Assembly (NCBI RefSeq): GCF_000281715.2
Contig: NZ_CP124576.1
Coordinates: forward strand, 2,177,501-2,241,500
From: Sphingobium sp. AP49
Lineage (GTDB): Bacteria > Pseudomonadota > Alphaproteobacteria > Sphingomonadales > Sphingomonadaceae
Length of the DNA stretch: 64,000 nt
Reading direction: 5' to 3'
Shown: positions 53,335-62,291 of the stretch, in pieces
Layout of the letters: the number at the start of each line of letters is the position of its first letter
How positions within the stretch are numbered: position 1 is the stretch's first letter
Translations under genes and position numbers: made by a program
The notes under the pieces: model-generated
Databases searched by the model: none
The model's input: the letters and a program-made list of their open reading frames with translations, nothing else
What the model was told of the DNA's origin: nothing

Positions 53335-54210
53335 ATGGAAGTCATCAAGCAACTAATCCCGCTGCTGGTCACCCTCAGCCTCGCCTTGCTGATCATCAGC
53401 GCCGCCATGGCTTCGTCCAGGGGGCAATTCGCCTATGTGCTGTGCCGTCCCCTGCTGCTGCTGAAAGCGATCGTGGCCGTCAATATCATTCCGCTGGTCG
53501 CAGCCCTGATCGTCGTATCGATTGCGCCGGGACTCAGTCTTCCGTCCAAGACCGGCATTCTGCTGATGGCGATTTCGCCGGTGCCGCCGCTGGTTCCGGG
53601 CAAGGCGTTGAAATCGGGTGCGCGCCCCGAATATGTGTATGGGCTGCAACTGGCGATGGGGGTGGTGTCGCTGATTGCGGTACCGGCGCTCGGCACGTTG
53701 GTAGCGCATCATTATGATGCGCAGGCGGTTTTCCCCCTGTCGGTGATCGGGCGCAATCTGGTGATCGGGCTGATCATTCCGATGATCATCGGCATCGCAC
53801 TCGGCCGTTGGATCGCCCCTGATTTCTCGCGCCGGATTGCGCCCATGGTCGGTACCATCGGGATGTTGCTGGTAGTGATCGCTTTCCTGCCGATCCTGGT
53901 GCAGGCCTGGCCCCAGCTGATGGCGCTGGTCGGCGACGGCACGGTGATCGCGATGGCTGTCGTGGCGATCGTCGCGATGCTGGGTGGGCATCTTCTGGGA
54001 GGCGAGATGAAGAGCGACAGCTATGCCCTGGCTTTTGCCTCGGCGACCCGTCACCCCGGCATCGCCATGGCCCTGATCGGTGCCAACCATGCCAATGCCG
54101 CTCTGCTGGCGGCGGTGCTGCTGTTCCTGCTGATCGCCCTGATCGTTACCATTCCCTATCAGATATTGATCAAGCGGGGGAGCAGGGCCGGATCGACCGA
54201 CATTCCGTAA
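53335..54210 (+). CDS. bile acid:sodium symporter (BASS)-family transporter
   Basis: This is a 291-residue integral membrane protein with about 9 helices. Features are ILLMAISPVPPLVPGKALKSGARPEYVYGL, and SYALAFASATRHPGIAMALIGANH near the end, which match the BASS/SBF ion-binding regions. The start at 53335 has GAGGG upstream and removes an unlikely 50-residue extension. BASS members carry organic anions such as bile acids, pyruvate or pantothenate. The cargo is undetermined. Confidence 0.84.
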   Translation: MEVIKQLIPLLVTLSLALLIISAAMASSRGQFAYVLCRPLLLLKAIVAVNIIPLVAALIVVSIAPGLSLPSKTGILLMAISPVPPLVPGKALKSGARPEYVYGLQLAMGVVSLIAVPALGTLVAHHYDAQAVFPLSVIGRNLVIGLIIPMIIGIALGRWIAPDFSRRIAPMVGTIGMLLVVIAFLPILVQAWPQLMALVGDGTVIAMAVVAIVAMLGGHLLGGEMKSDSYALAFASATRHPGIAMALIGANHANAALLAAVLLFLLIALIVTIPYQILIKRGSRAGSTDIP

Positions 54211-54232
54211 GACGACAGCGAAAGCGACAGGC

Positions 54233-54271
54233 AAAAAAAAGAGGCCTGCCATATGGCAAGCCTCCTTTTTT
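54233..54271. terminator. bidirectional intrinsic terminator
   Basis: An A-run (54233-54240), an imperfect 9-bp stem (GAGGC, mismatch, TGCC, ATAT loop) and a T-run (54266-54271) make a classic terminator on both strands. It lies between the convergent transporter and sulfatase genes. Confidence 0.85.
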
Positions 54272-54286
54272 GGTGCCGGGTTGGGA

Positions 54287-55819
54287 TCAACTGGCGCCGG
54301 AATTGGCTTCCGCCATTTTCGAGATCGCATCGTCGATGGTAAAGCTGTTGGGCTTTTGCACCGGCGGGAATTCCCTGAACGTATCGGCGAACATCGCCGC
54401 ACCGGTCTGTGCCGCATAGATGAAATAGCAGTTGTGCAGATACCAGTCATAATAAGTGTTCGATGTGACGTCCGCGAATTCGTAGGGGTCGGTCCGCAGG
54501 TTGAAGATCTTGGGCAGGCGCAGCTTGGTGAAGGGCTCTGCCCACACTTGCAGCGTGCCATGGCAACGCTGTTCCATGAACACGATCTTCCAATTGTCGT
54601 AGCGCATCGCCAATATGTCGCCGTCATCGCTGATGTAGAAGAAGAAGTTGCGCGGGCACTCCTTCTCCTTACCCGTCAGATAGGAAACAAGGCTGACCCC
54701 ATCGATGTGGTTCTTGTAGGTACGACCCGCGGCGGAATAGCCCTGTTTGAGTTTGTCCACGATGTCGGGCGCGCCTGCCATTTCGAGGAAGGTCGGCAGC
54801 CAGTCATGATGCTGGACGATGCCGTTGCACACCGTTCCCGGCTTGATATTGCCCGGCCAGCGGGCCAGCATCGGGATGCGGAAGGCGCCTTCCCAGTTGG
54901 TATTCTTCTCGCTGCGGAACGGGGTCATGCCACCATCCGGCCAGCTGTTGCGATGCGGCCCGTTATCGGTCGAATATTGGACGAACGTATCGTCGGCGAT
55001 ACCGAGTTCATCCAGCAGATCGAGCATTTGACCGACATTCTTGTCATGATCGATCATGGTGTCATGATAGGGGGACTGCCACCGGCCGGCCTGACCCAGG
55101 CTTTCCTTCTTGGTATGGGTGAACATGTGCATGTGCGTCGTGTTCAGCCAGACGAAAAAGGGCTTCCCGTCAGCCTGTGCCTGCTTGATGAAAGTGGACG
55201 CCCTTTCGACAAAATCATCGTCGCAAGTTTCCATGCGCTTGGTCGTCAGCGGCCCGGTATCCTCGATCTTCTGCTTGCCGACCTTGCCCCAGCGGGGCAT
55301 TTCGGTCGGATCGTCGACATCGGTTGCGAAGCTGTGGATCACGCCGCGCGGGCCGAAACGCTCCTTGAACTTCGGATCCTTCGGATAGTCGTACATCTCA
55401 GGCTCTTCTTCGGCGTTGAGATGATAGAGGTTTCCATAAAATTCGTCGAAACCATGGTTGGTCGGCAGCATATGATTGAGGTCGCCCAGATGGTTCTTGC
55501 CGAACTGACCGGTGGCATAGCCTTGCTCCTTGAGGAGCGCTGCAATCGTCACGCTCTTGTCGTTCATGCCGATCGGAGCCGCAGGAATACCGACCTTGGA
55601 CAGGCCGGTGCGCAGGACGCTTTGGCCAGTGATGAAGGAGGATCGACCGGCGGTGCAGCTCTGCTCGCCATAGCTGTCGGTGAACAGCGCGCCTTCCTTC
55701 GCGATACGGTCGATGTTGGGCGTCTGATAGCCCATCAAGCCGTGGGTATAGCAGCTCAGATTACTCTGGCCGATATCGTCCCCCCAGATGACGAGGATAT
55801 TCGGTTTTCCGTTCGGCAT
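54287..55819 (-). CDS. sulfatase (arylsulfatase family), cytoplasmic
   Basis: This is a 510-residue type I sulfatase. Metal-binding Asp14-Asp15 lie in IWGDDIGQSN. The formylglycine site is Cys55 in the C-T-A-G-R motif (SCTAGRSSFITGQ), and the conserved K/H segments GKNHLGD and HMHMFTHTKKES follow. There is no signal peptide, unlike many bacterial sulfatases, so the product should act in the cytoplasm. A strong AAGGAGG ribosome site precedes the ATG. A formylglycine-generating enzyme is not encoded nearby. Confidence 0.93.
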   Translation of the reverse strand: MPNGKPNILVIWGDDIGQSNLSCYTHGLMGYQTPNIDRIAKEGALFTDSYGEQSCTAGRSSFITGQSVLRTGLSKVGIPAAPIGMNDKSVTIAALLKEQGYATGQFGKNHLGDLNHMLPTNHGFDEFYGNLYHLNAEEEPEMYDYPKDPKFKERFGPRGVIHSFATDVDDPTEMPRWGKVGKQKIEDTGPLTTKRMETCDDDFVERASTFIKQAQADGKPFFVWLNTTHMHMFTHTKKESLGQAGRWQSPYHDTMIDHDKNVGQMLDLLDELGIADDTFVQYSTDNGPHRNSWPDGGMTPFRSEKNTNWEGAFRIPMLARWPGNIKPGTVCNGIVQHHDWLPTFLEMAGAPDIVDKLKQGYSAAGRTYKNHIDGVSLVSYLTGKEKECPRNFFFYISDDGDILAMRYDNWKIVFMEQRCHGTLQVWAEPFTKLRLPKIFNLRTDPYEFADVTSNTYYDWYLHNCYFIYAAQTGAAMFADTFREFPPVQKPNSFTIDDAISKMAEANSGAS

Positions 55820-56174
55820 GGTGGACCTCCTTGCATGTCATGGGTCAAAGGTGACCGGTCCCGATATCATCCGGGCAGACAACCACCCGCCGCATGGGAC
55901 ATTCTGGCCAGGCACCTGACGTTGGAGGGGCGTCATTATATCGTCGGCCTGGGCGTGATGCCGTTCACCGACTGAGCCGTCGTGCCTCTCCAGGTCATGC
56001 CGGACTTGCGCAGGCTAGGGGGGCAGTGGCGAGCAGGCCAGTCGGGGATAGTCCCCATCAGCGACGGGGTTTGCCCTTAGCTGTTCAGGTCAGACTGGCC
56101 CCGGACAGCGCAACGCAGTTGTCATGCAGCGGCTCTAACATGGCTGAAGGCAATGGTTTTTCGGGGGCGAGTCG
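55820..56174. other. 355-bp intergenic stretch, possibly with a gene remnant
   Basis: No intact gene is seen. The plus-strand frame at about 55890-55975 ends in a coding-like stretch (LARHLTLEGRHYIVGLGV then MPFTD and stop) that may be the tail of a decayed gene. The rest contains promoter sequence for the sulfatase and phosphate transporter genes. Confidence 0.35.
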
Positions 56175-57776
56175 ATGCAGGCAACTATGGCGCTTGGGGG
56201 ATCGAGCCGCCCTGACATGGATGGGGGCCTTGGCCGGATCGGTACCGTTGGCTTCGTGGCGGCGATCATCGCCGCGCTCCTCTATGTCGTCTACAGCGTC
56301 TATAGCGATGCGACTGCCGTGGGCGTTTCGGCAACGGCCTATCTGCCCTTCCTGCTGCTGTTTCTGGCCCTGCTGATCGCGCTGGGCTTTGAATTCGTGA
56401 ACGGCTTCCATGATACGGCCAATGCGGTGGCGACCGTCATCTACACCAACGCGATGCCAGCCAATGTCGCCGTGGTGTGGTCGGGCTTTTTCAATTTTCT
56501 CGGCGTTCTGCTGTCGACCGGGGCTGTCGCCTTCGGCATTGTCTCATTGCTGCCGGTGGAACTGATCCTGCAGGTCGGGTCGAATGCCGGTTTTGCCATG
56601 GTATTTGCGCTGTTGATCGCTGCGATCCTCTGGAATCTGGCGACCTGGTGGCTGGGTATTCCCTCGTCCAGTTCGCATACGCTGATTGGCTCCATCATCG
56701 GCGTCGGCGTCGCCAATGCGCTGCTGCACGGCAAGAGCGGCACGTCCGGGGTCGACTGGAGCAAGGCGACCGAGATTGGTCAGGCGCTGCTTTTGTCGCC
56801 GTTGATCGGCTTCGGCATGGCGGCGCTGTTGTTCGTTGCCATGCGCGTGCTGATCCGCAATCACGCGCTCTATCAGGAACCCCGGGATGGTGTACCGCCG
56901 CCGCTGTGGATCCGGACGCTGCTGATCTTTACCTGCACCGGTGTCAGCTTCGCCCATGGTTCCAATGACGGGCAGAAGGGCATGGGCCTCATCATGCTGA
57001 TCCTGATCGGTACCGTGCCGACCGCCTATGCGCTCAACCGCGCGGTGCCGGCGCGCTATACCGCCGAATTTCATGCCAATTCCCAGGCCGCTATTGCAGC
57101 GCTCGGCGCGCGGACGTCGATTGCGATGACCCCGGTGCAGGCGCGCGCGCAAGTGACGCATTATATTGCCGACAAGGCGTATGAGCCGAGCACGCTACCG
57201 GCGCTGTCGGCGCTGATCGGCGATGTTGATCGCCAGGTCGGCGCCTATGGATCGCTGGCGCAGGTGCCGGCAGCCGCTGTCGGCAACATCCGCAACGACA
57301 TGTATCTTGCGTCCGAGGCGATCAAGCGGATCGGCAAGGAGAAGGCACTGCACCTGCCCGAGCCAGGCATGAAGGCGCTCAATAGCTACAAGGCGTCGCT
57401 CGACGCCGGCACCCGTTTCATCCCGACCTGGGTCAAGATCGCCGTCGCCTTCGCACTGGGCCTTGGGACGATGGTCGGGTGGCGACGGATCGTCGTGACC
57501 GTGGGAGAGAAGATCGGCAAGACCCATCTGACCTATGCGCAGGGGGCGTCGGCCGAACTGGTCGCGATGGCGACGATCTTCGGCGCGGATCATCTGGGCT
57601 TGCCGGTGTCGACCACTCATGTCCTATCTTCGGGCGTGGCGGGAACGATGGCGGCCAATGGATCCGGGCTGCAGATGGGAACGATCCGCAACCTGCTGGT
57701 GGCATGGGTTTTGACGTTGCCGGTGTCGATCCTGCTGGCGGGTGGGCTTTACCTTCTGTTCGCGCAGATATTCTGA
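56175..57776 (+). CDS. pit: low-affinity inorganic phosphate transporter, Pit family
   Basis: This is a 533-residue permease with the two PHO4 halves. Signatures are GFEFVNGFHDTANAVATVIYT near residue 75 and WLGIPSSSSHTLIGSIIG in the first half, then SFAHGSNDGQKGMGLIM and ADHLGLPVSTTHVLSSGVAGTM in the second. A polar insert of about 150 residues separates the halves. It moves metal-phosphate with protons. The CorA/ZntB gene begins 14 bp downstream, and PPK2 faces it, forming a phosphate and metal set. Confidence 0.93.
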   Translation: MQATMALGGSSRPDMDGGLGRIGTVGFVAAIIAALLYVVYSVYSDATAVGVSATAYLPFLLLFLALLIALGFEFVNGFHDTANAVATVIYTNAMPANVAVVWSGFFNFLGVLLSTGAVAFGIVSLLPVELILQVGSNAGFAMVFALLIAAILWNLATWWLGIPSSSSHTLIGSIIGVGVANALLHGKSGTSGVDWSKATEIGQALLLSPLIGFGMAALLFVAMRVLIRNHALYQEPRDGVPPPLWIRTLLIFTCTGVSFAHGSNDGQKGMGLIMLILIGTVPTAYALNRAVPARYTAEFHANSQAAIAALGARTSIAMTPVQARAQVTHYIADKAYEPSTLPALSALIGDVDRQVGAYGSLAQVPAAAVGNIRNDMYLASEAIKRIGKEKALHLPEPGMKALNSYKASLDAGTRFIPTWVKIAVAFALGLGTMVGWRRIVVTVGEKIGKTHLTYAQGASAELVAMATIFGADHLGLPVSTTHVLSSGVAGTMAANGSGLQMGTIRNLLVAWVLTLPVSILLAGGLYLLFAQIF

Positions 57777-57790
57777 TCGGCAGGGGGTTT

Positions 57791-58801
57791 ATGACCGATC
57801 GGGACGATCCTCCCTTTCCCTTCACACAGTCCGTTCCGGGCATCGGGCCGGGATTGATCTGGGGGCTGGATTTCGCGCCCGATGCCATATTGCCGGTCAG
57901 CCAGTGCGATGGGCGCCAGCAGGGCGGATTTCGGTGGCTGCACCTCAATCTGGCCGATCACGGTACGCGGCAGTGGATCGAGGCAGCTGACATTCTGCCC
58001 GAGGCCGTGCGCGAACTGATATTGTCCCCTGACACCCACCAGCGCGCGCTGGTCGATGGCGATACGGTCGGTTGCGTACTCCATGATTTCGAGCGGGATT
58101 TCGACGTCGCGGACACGGCACGCGTGGGCGCGCTGCGCATGGCGTTGACGCCGACATTGATGCTGACCACGCGGCTGCACCCGCTGCGGTCGGCTGACAT
58201 CGCGCGTCAGCGGCTGGAACGGGCCAAGGGGGTGATCGCCGGGCCGCAGGCGCTGGACCTGCTGATCGGCGCGATCGCCGAGAATGTCGCGGATATCAGC
58301 CGGACGCTGGCGGCAGAGGTCCAGCGCGCAGAGGATGCGTTTCTGGAGGGGCACCATCCGCCGCAGCCGGGCGACTTGATCGGCATTCGCCGGCGGCTGG
58401 CGCAGTCGCATCGGTTGCTTTCGGGCGCACGGGGCGTTTTCCAGCGGCTGGAACGGGACGAGGAACTGCCCGCAGCGCTGTTGCCCACCGTCGAGAAGCT
58501 GACCCAAAGGCTGCAGGCGCTCGATGCGGACATCATGGAGGGGCAGGCGCAACTCCGTCTGCTGCGTGATGAACTGGATATCCAGGCGACACAACGCACC
58601 AATCAGAATCTCTATATCCTCTCGATCATCACCGCGCTGATGCTACCGGCGACGCTGGTGACGGGCCTGTTCGGCATGAACACCGGCGACATGCCCTTTG
58701 CCGGCGCGCCGCATGGCACGCTGACGGCAACGCTGGTGGCGGCGAGCGCCGCTGGCGCGAGCTATTGCCTGCTGCGCTGGATGGGCTTCATGCGCCGCTA
58801 G
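57791..58801 (+). CDS. CorA-type divalent cation transporter (ZntB-like)
   Basis: This is a 336-residue protein with a large cytoplasmic alpha/beta and helical N-terminal domain and two C-terminal helices. The GMN motif lies in VTGLFGMNTGDMP. Lack of the usual CorA EMNFEHMPE form and the LPEAVRELIL and TRLHPLRSAD segments point to the ZntB branch, which moves Zn2+ rather than Mg2+. The start at 57791 follows AGGGGG. It is likely cotranscribed with the phosphate transporter, perhaps because Pit carries metal-phosphate complexes. Confidence 0.88.
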   Translation: MTDRDDPPFPFTQSVPGIGPGLIWGLDFAPDAILPVSQCDGRQQGGFRWLHLNLADHGTRQWIEAADILPEAVRELILSPDTHQRALVDGDTVGCVLHDFERDFDVADTARVGALRMALTPTLMLTTRLHPLRSADIARQRLERAKGVIAGPQALDLLIGAIAENVADISRTLAAEVQRAEDAFLEGHHPPQPGDLIGIRRRLAQSHRLLSGARGVFQRLERDEELPAALLPTVEKLTQRLQALDADIMEGQAQLRLLRDELDIQATQRTNQNLYILSIITALMLPATLVTGLFGMNTGDMPFAGAPHGTLTATLVAASAAGASYCLLRWMGFMRR

Positions 58802-58816
58802 AGCATGGACAATGAT

Positions 58817-59734
58817 CTAGAAGCGATCCGGGACATAGCGTTCGGGTGGGACGGGATGACGGATATAGTCGGCATGCCGTTCGCGTGCTGGCAGCACGAC
58901 CGGCGCCTTGGGAACGTCCTCATAGGGGATCTGGTCGAGCAGATGGGCGATGCAATTCAATCGTGCGCGCTTTTTGTCGACTGCTTCGACCACCCACCAG
59001 GGTGCCTCGGGAATATGGGTATGTTCGAGCATCGCCTCCTTGGCGCGGGTATAATCCTCCCAGCGGCGGCGGGACTCGACGTCCATCGGCGATAGCTTCC
59101 ATTGCTTGAGCGGATCATGGATGCGCATGGCAAAGCGGAACTGCTGCTCCTCGTCCGTGATGGAGAACCAATATTTGAGCAGGATGATGCCCGACCGCAC
59201 GAGCATCCGCTCGAACCCGGGGACCGATCGGAAAAATTCCTCTACATCCTCTTCGCTGCAGAAACCCATCACCCGTTCGACCCCGGCGCGATTATACCAG
59301 CTCCGGTCGAACAATACGATTTCCCCCGCGGCGGGCAGATGGACGGCATAACGCTGGAAGTACCATTGGCTGCGTTCCCGTTCGCTCGGGGCGGGCAGGG
59401 CGACGACACGGCAGACGCGCGGGTTCAGACGCTGGGTGATTCGCTTGATCGCGCCTCCCTTGCCAGCGGAATCGCGCCCCTCGAAGATCACCACGACCTT
59501 TAATCCCTTGTGCTGGACCCACTCCTGCAACCGCACCAGTTCATGTTGCAGCCGGAACAGTTCGCGGAAATAGGTGCGCCGTTCCAACTGCTCGCGCTCG
59601 GGATGATCCGACAAGTCGGTCAGCATTTCTTCGAGCCGGCTTTCGTCGATCTCCATTTCCAGTTCCTCGTCGAAACTGTCGGCGATCTCCTGCTTGATGC
59701 GATCCATGTCGAAATGCAGCGGTGGCGTGTTCAT
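58817..59734 (-). CDS. ppk2: polyphosphate kinase 2
   Basis: This is a 305-residue PPK2-family kinase. Walker A is FEGRDSAGKGGAIKRI, Walker B is LFDRSWYNRAGVERVMGF, and the lid module has the basic residues seen in WKLSPMDVESRRRWEDY. Single-domain enzymes of this length usually use polyphosphate to phosphorylate nucleoside diphosphates. The start at 59734 has AAAGG upstream, chosen over an in-frame 59848 ATG. It converges on the CorA/ZntB gene with a 15-bp gap. Confidence 0.93.
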   Translation of the reverse strand: MNTPPLHFDMDRIKQEIADSFDEELEMEIDESRLEEMLTDLSDHPEREQLERRTYFRELFRLQHELVRLQEWVQHKGLKVVVIFEGRDSAGKGGAIKRITQRLNPRVCRVVALPAPSERERSQWYFQRYAVHLPAAGEIVLFDRSWYNRAGVERVMGFCSEEDVEEFFRSVPGFERMLVRSGIILLKYWFSITDEEQQFRFAMRIHDPLKQWKLSPMDVESRRRWEDYTRAKEAMLEHTHIPEAPWWVVEAVDKKRARLNCIAHLLDQIPYEDVPKAPVVLPARERHADYIRHPVPPERYVPDRF

Positions 59735-59862
59735 CAAGGGCCTTTCCAGTCGGTCGTCGCTGCATGGCATGCAGGGATGACAGTATATTGACGGAAAGCC
59801 GTGCCGCATCGCAGGTGCGATGCTGCGGCGGAGGGAAGATCGAGGCATCCGCCATCCATAAA

Positions 59863-59880
59863 GATAGTATATACTATCTA
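59863..59880. promoter_or_regulatory. 18-bp perfect palindrome operator upstream of DUF1214 operon
   Basis: AGATAGTATATACTATCT is perfectly symmetric and lies 20 bp before the ATG of the DUF1214 gene, where a bound repressor would block the promoter. Its AT-rich form stands out against the GC-rich surroundings. Which regulator binds it is not shown. Confidence 0.6.
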
Positions 59881-59900
59881 AAATTTGGAGAGGCAGGGTA

Positions 59901-61073
59901 ATGACGAGCGATCCCGATCTATTGGCTCATCTGGCGGGCTTGGGCAGCGCAGTCGATCGATTGGCCGATACCTGGCACCCTGACGATCCGACGTATCGCG
60001 CCGATGTCTATCGGCAGACGATGACCAGCCTGTCATATGCCTATTTCGCCTATTTCCACGCAACGCCGGAACATCCCGACTGGGCGCCGCTGTGGAACCC
60101 GGTCTACACTTTGCAGCCCAATCCGGACGACATCTATATCCAGTCGCCGATCCGGGGCGACCTGATCTATCGGGTATCAGGCAATCGCGGTACCTGTCGC
60201 ATCCTGAGCTTCACCACGCAGAAGGCATTGTCGGGAACCGTGGATGAGATGCCGCGCCCCAATGGCCATAATGAGGTCGACGACATCGATCTTGGACTGG
60301 AACCGGGCGAATATTTCGAGGTCATCTTCAGCGCCGAACGGCCGGCGGGCTATGCCGGCAAATGGGCGCCGATCGATCCGCAGGCAGGCGGCATGATGGT
60401 GCGCTATCGCAGTTATGATTGGCTGAACGAGATTGATCCGCAACTGACCATCGAATGCCTCGATCCGGTCCCTCCCAAGCCGCGCCTGTCGCCCGACCAG
60501 ATCATTCACCGGATCGAGGAGATGGCGAAATTTCCGGGACGCAAGACCGGGCTTTATTATCCGATGCAAAATGGCGTGAAGGACCGGGTGGGCTTCAACA
60601 TCTTCGAGCCGGTGCGGATGCCCGGGGCGCTGGCCAAGCAGGTCTATTGGCCGGCCTGTTTCCAGTTCGATGCCGACGAGGCGCTGATCATAGAGACCGA
60701 TGTGCCGGCGCATGCACCCTATTGGAACATCCAGCTGAACGATCCTTATTTCAATGCCTTGGAATATGTCTATCGCCAGTCGAGCAGCAACGGCCATTAT
60801 GCGCGGCTAAGCCGGGACGGGAAATATCGCGCCGTCATCGCGCTGGAGGATCCGGGTACCCCCAACTGGCTCGATCCAGCGGGCTATCTTGAAGGGGGCA
60901 TATACGGGCGCTGGTATGATTGCGACAGCGCGCCGGTGCCGACGATCCGGCGGGTGAAGCTTGCTGAACTGCGCGCGCATCTGCCTGCCGATACCGCCGT
61001 CATAACGGCCGAGCAGCGCGCCGAGGAGTTGCGGCTGCGCGTGCGCGCCTGCCAACGCCGCCGCCGCTGGTAA
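59901..61073 (+). CDS. DUF1214-domain protein
   Basis: This is a 390-residue soluble protein with no signal peptide. The DUF1214 features are in the C-terminal half (YWNIQLNDPYFNALEYVYRQSSSNGHYARLSRDGKYRAVIALEDPGTPNWLDPAGYLEGGIYGRW). The N-terminal half carries NPDDIYIQSPIRGDLIYRVSGNRGTCRILSF. The function of this family is unknown. It leads an operon with a sulfotransferase-like and a zinc dehydrogenase gene, the former 27 bp downstream. GGAGAGG lies upstream of the ATG. Confidence 0.84.
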   Translation: MTSDPDLLAHLAGLGSAVDRLADTWHPDDPTYRADVYRQTMTSLSYAYFAYFHATPEHPDWAPLWNPVYTLQPNPDDIYIQSPIRGDLIYRVSGNRGTCRILSFTTQKALSGTVDEMPRPNGHNEVDDIDLGLEPGEYFEVIFSAERPAGYAGKWAPIDPQAGGMMVRYRSYDWLNEIDPQLTIECLDPVPPKPRLSPDQIIHRIEEMAKFPGRKTGLYYPMQNGVKDRVGFNIFEPVRMPGALAKQVYWPACFQFDADEALIIETDVPAHAPYWNIQLNDPYFNALEYVYRQSSSNGHYARLSRDGKYRAVIALEDPGTPNWLDPAGYLEGGIYGRWYDCDSAPVPTIRRVKLAELRAHLPADTAVITAEQRAEELRLRVRACQRRRRW

Positions 61074-61100
61074 ATCGACAGACAAGATGGGAGAGGGGCC

Positions 61101-62291
61101 ATGGAGCCGGGATATCAGCCGCCGTCGCAGTTCCGTACGGCCATTGATGAGCTGCACGAAATCATCATCGCCGAAACGGGCCATGATGATTTCGGACCGG
61201 ATGATTATCTGCCAGGGCTCAAGGCCCTGCTCCAGTCGATGGATTATGATCCGCATTTTACCGCGCAGGGGCGCCGCACGGCCTGGGGCCATGTGATCGG
61301 GGTGTTGCGCAGCCGGGCAATTGCCATCGCCGGCATGCAGGCCAATCCCGATTTCATCGACGGCGCGATCATCAGTCCGGTCGTCATTACCGGCGTACCG
61401 CGAACCGGCACCACGGCGCTCCACCGGCTGATGGCGCTCGATCCGCGCTTCCAGGGGTTGCAGAGCTGGCTGCTGGAGTCACCCCGGCCACGTCCGCCTG
61501 TGACGCAATGGGCCGATTTTCCGGACTTTCAGCGTTCGGTCGCGATGCTGGAGCGTCGCTATATCGATGCGCCGGGCAAACGGGCGGCCCATCATGTCGC
61601 TGCGGCGGAAGTGCATGAATGCTGCATGCTGCTGCGCCAATCCTTCGTATCGAACCTCTGGAGCTGCGGCTGGTCTGCGGCGAGCTATGATGCCTGGTGG
61701 AGTGGTCAGAGCGAGGCGGCGGCCTATCGCCATTATCGGCGCTGCGTCCAGTTGATCGGCAGCAATGATCCTGACAAGCGTTGGCTGCTCAAGAACCCAG
61801 GGCATATCGAAAATCTCGATCTGCTATTCGCGATTTTCCCCGATGCCCGCGTGATCCAGACGCATCGTGACCCCGCCAAGGCCCTGCCTTCGCTGGTGTC
61901 GCTGCTGATGGCGGGGCACGGTGCGATGGAACAGGGGCGAGCCGACCAGCGTGCAGCGATCATGCTGGCGCGCGAGGTATCGAAATGGGCGAGTGCCACG
62001 CGCAAGGCGGCGGCGGTGGCGCAACGCTATCCCGGGCAGATACTCGATATCGTCCATGCCGATTTCCACGCGCGGCCGATGGCGGTGCTGGAACAGATAT
62101 ACAGTTTCATTGGGATGGACATTCCAATCGAAACCCAAGCCGATTTCAGCCGACGGATCGAGGACAAGCCCGAATTGCAGCATGGAACCCATCGTTATGC
62201 GATCGCCGACTATGGCATGACCGAGGCGGAAGCGCGTGCGCCCTTCGGTGATTATGTCGCGCGCTTCGACCTGGTGGAGGAACGGCGATGA
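61101..62291 (+). CDS. sulfotransferase-family protein
   Basis: This is a 396-residue protein with the PAPS-binding P-loop ITGVPRTGTTALHRLM near residue 95 and the 3'-phosphate segment RVIQTHRDPAKALPSLVSL. The family is sulfotransferase_3. Many bacterial members in catabolic operons have no proven sulfonation role. It ends inside the dehydrogenase start (ATGA overlap), so the two are translationally coupled. GAGAGGGG precedes the ATG. Confidence 0.87.
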   Translation: MEPGYQPPSQFRTAIDELHEIIIAETGHDDFGPDDYLPGLKALLQSMDYDPHFTAQGRRTAWGHVIGVLRSRAIAIAGMQANPDFIDGAIISPVVITGVPRTGTTALHRLMALDPRFQGLQSWLLESPRPRPPVTQWADFPDFQRSVAMLERRYIDAPGKRAAHHVAAAEVHECCMLLRQSFVSNLWSCGWSAASYDAWWSGQSEAAAYRHYRRCVQLIGSNDPDKRWLLKNPGHIENLDLLFAIFPDARVIQTHRDPAKALPSLVSLLMAGHGAMEQGRADQRAAIMLAREVSKWASATRKAAAVAQRYPGQILDIVHADFHARPMAVLEQIYSFIGMDIPIETQADFSRRIEDKPELQHGTHRYAIADYGMTEAEARAPFGDYVARFDLVEERR

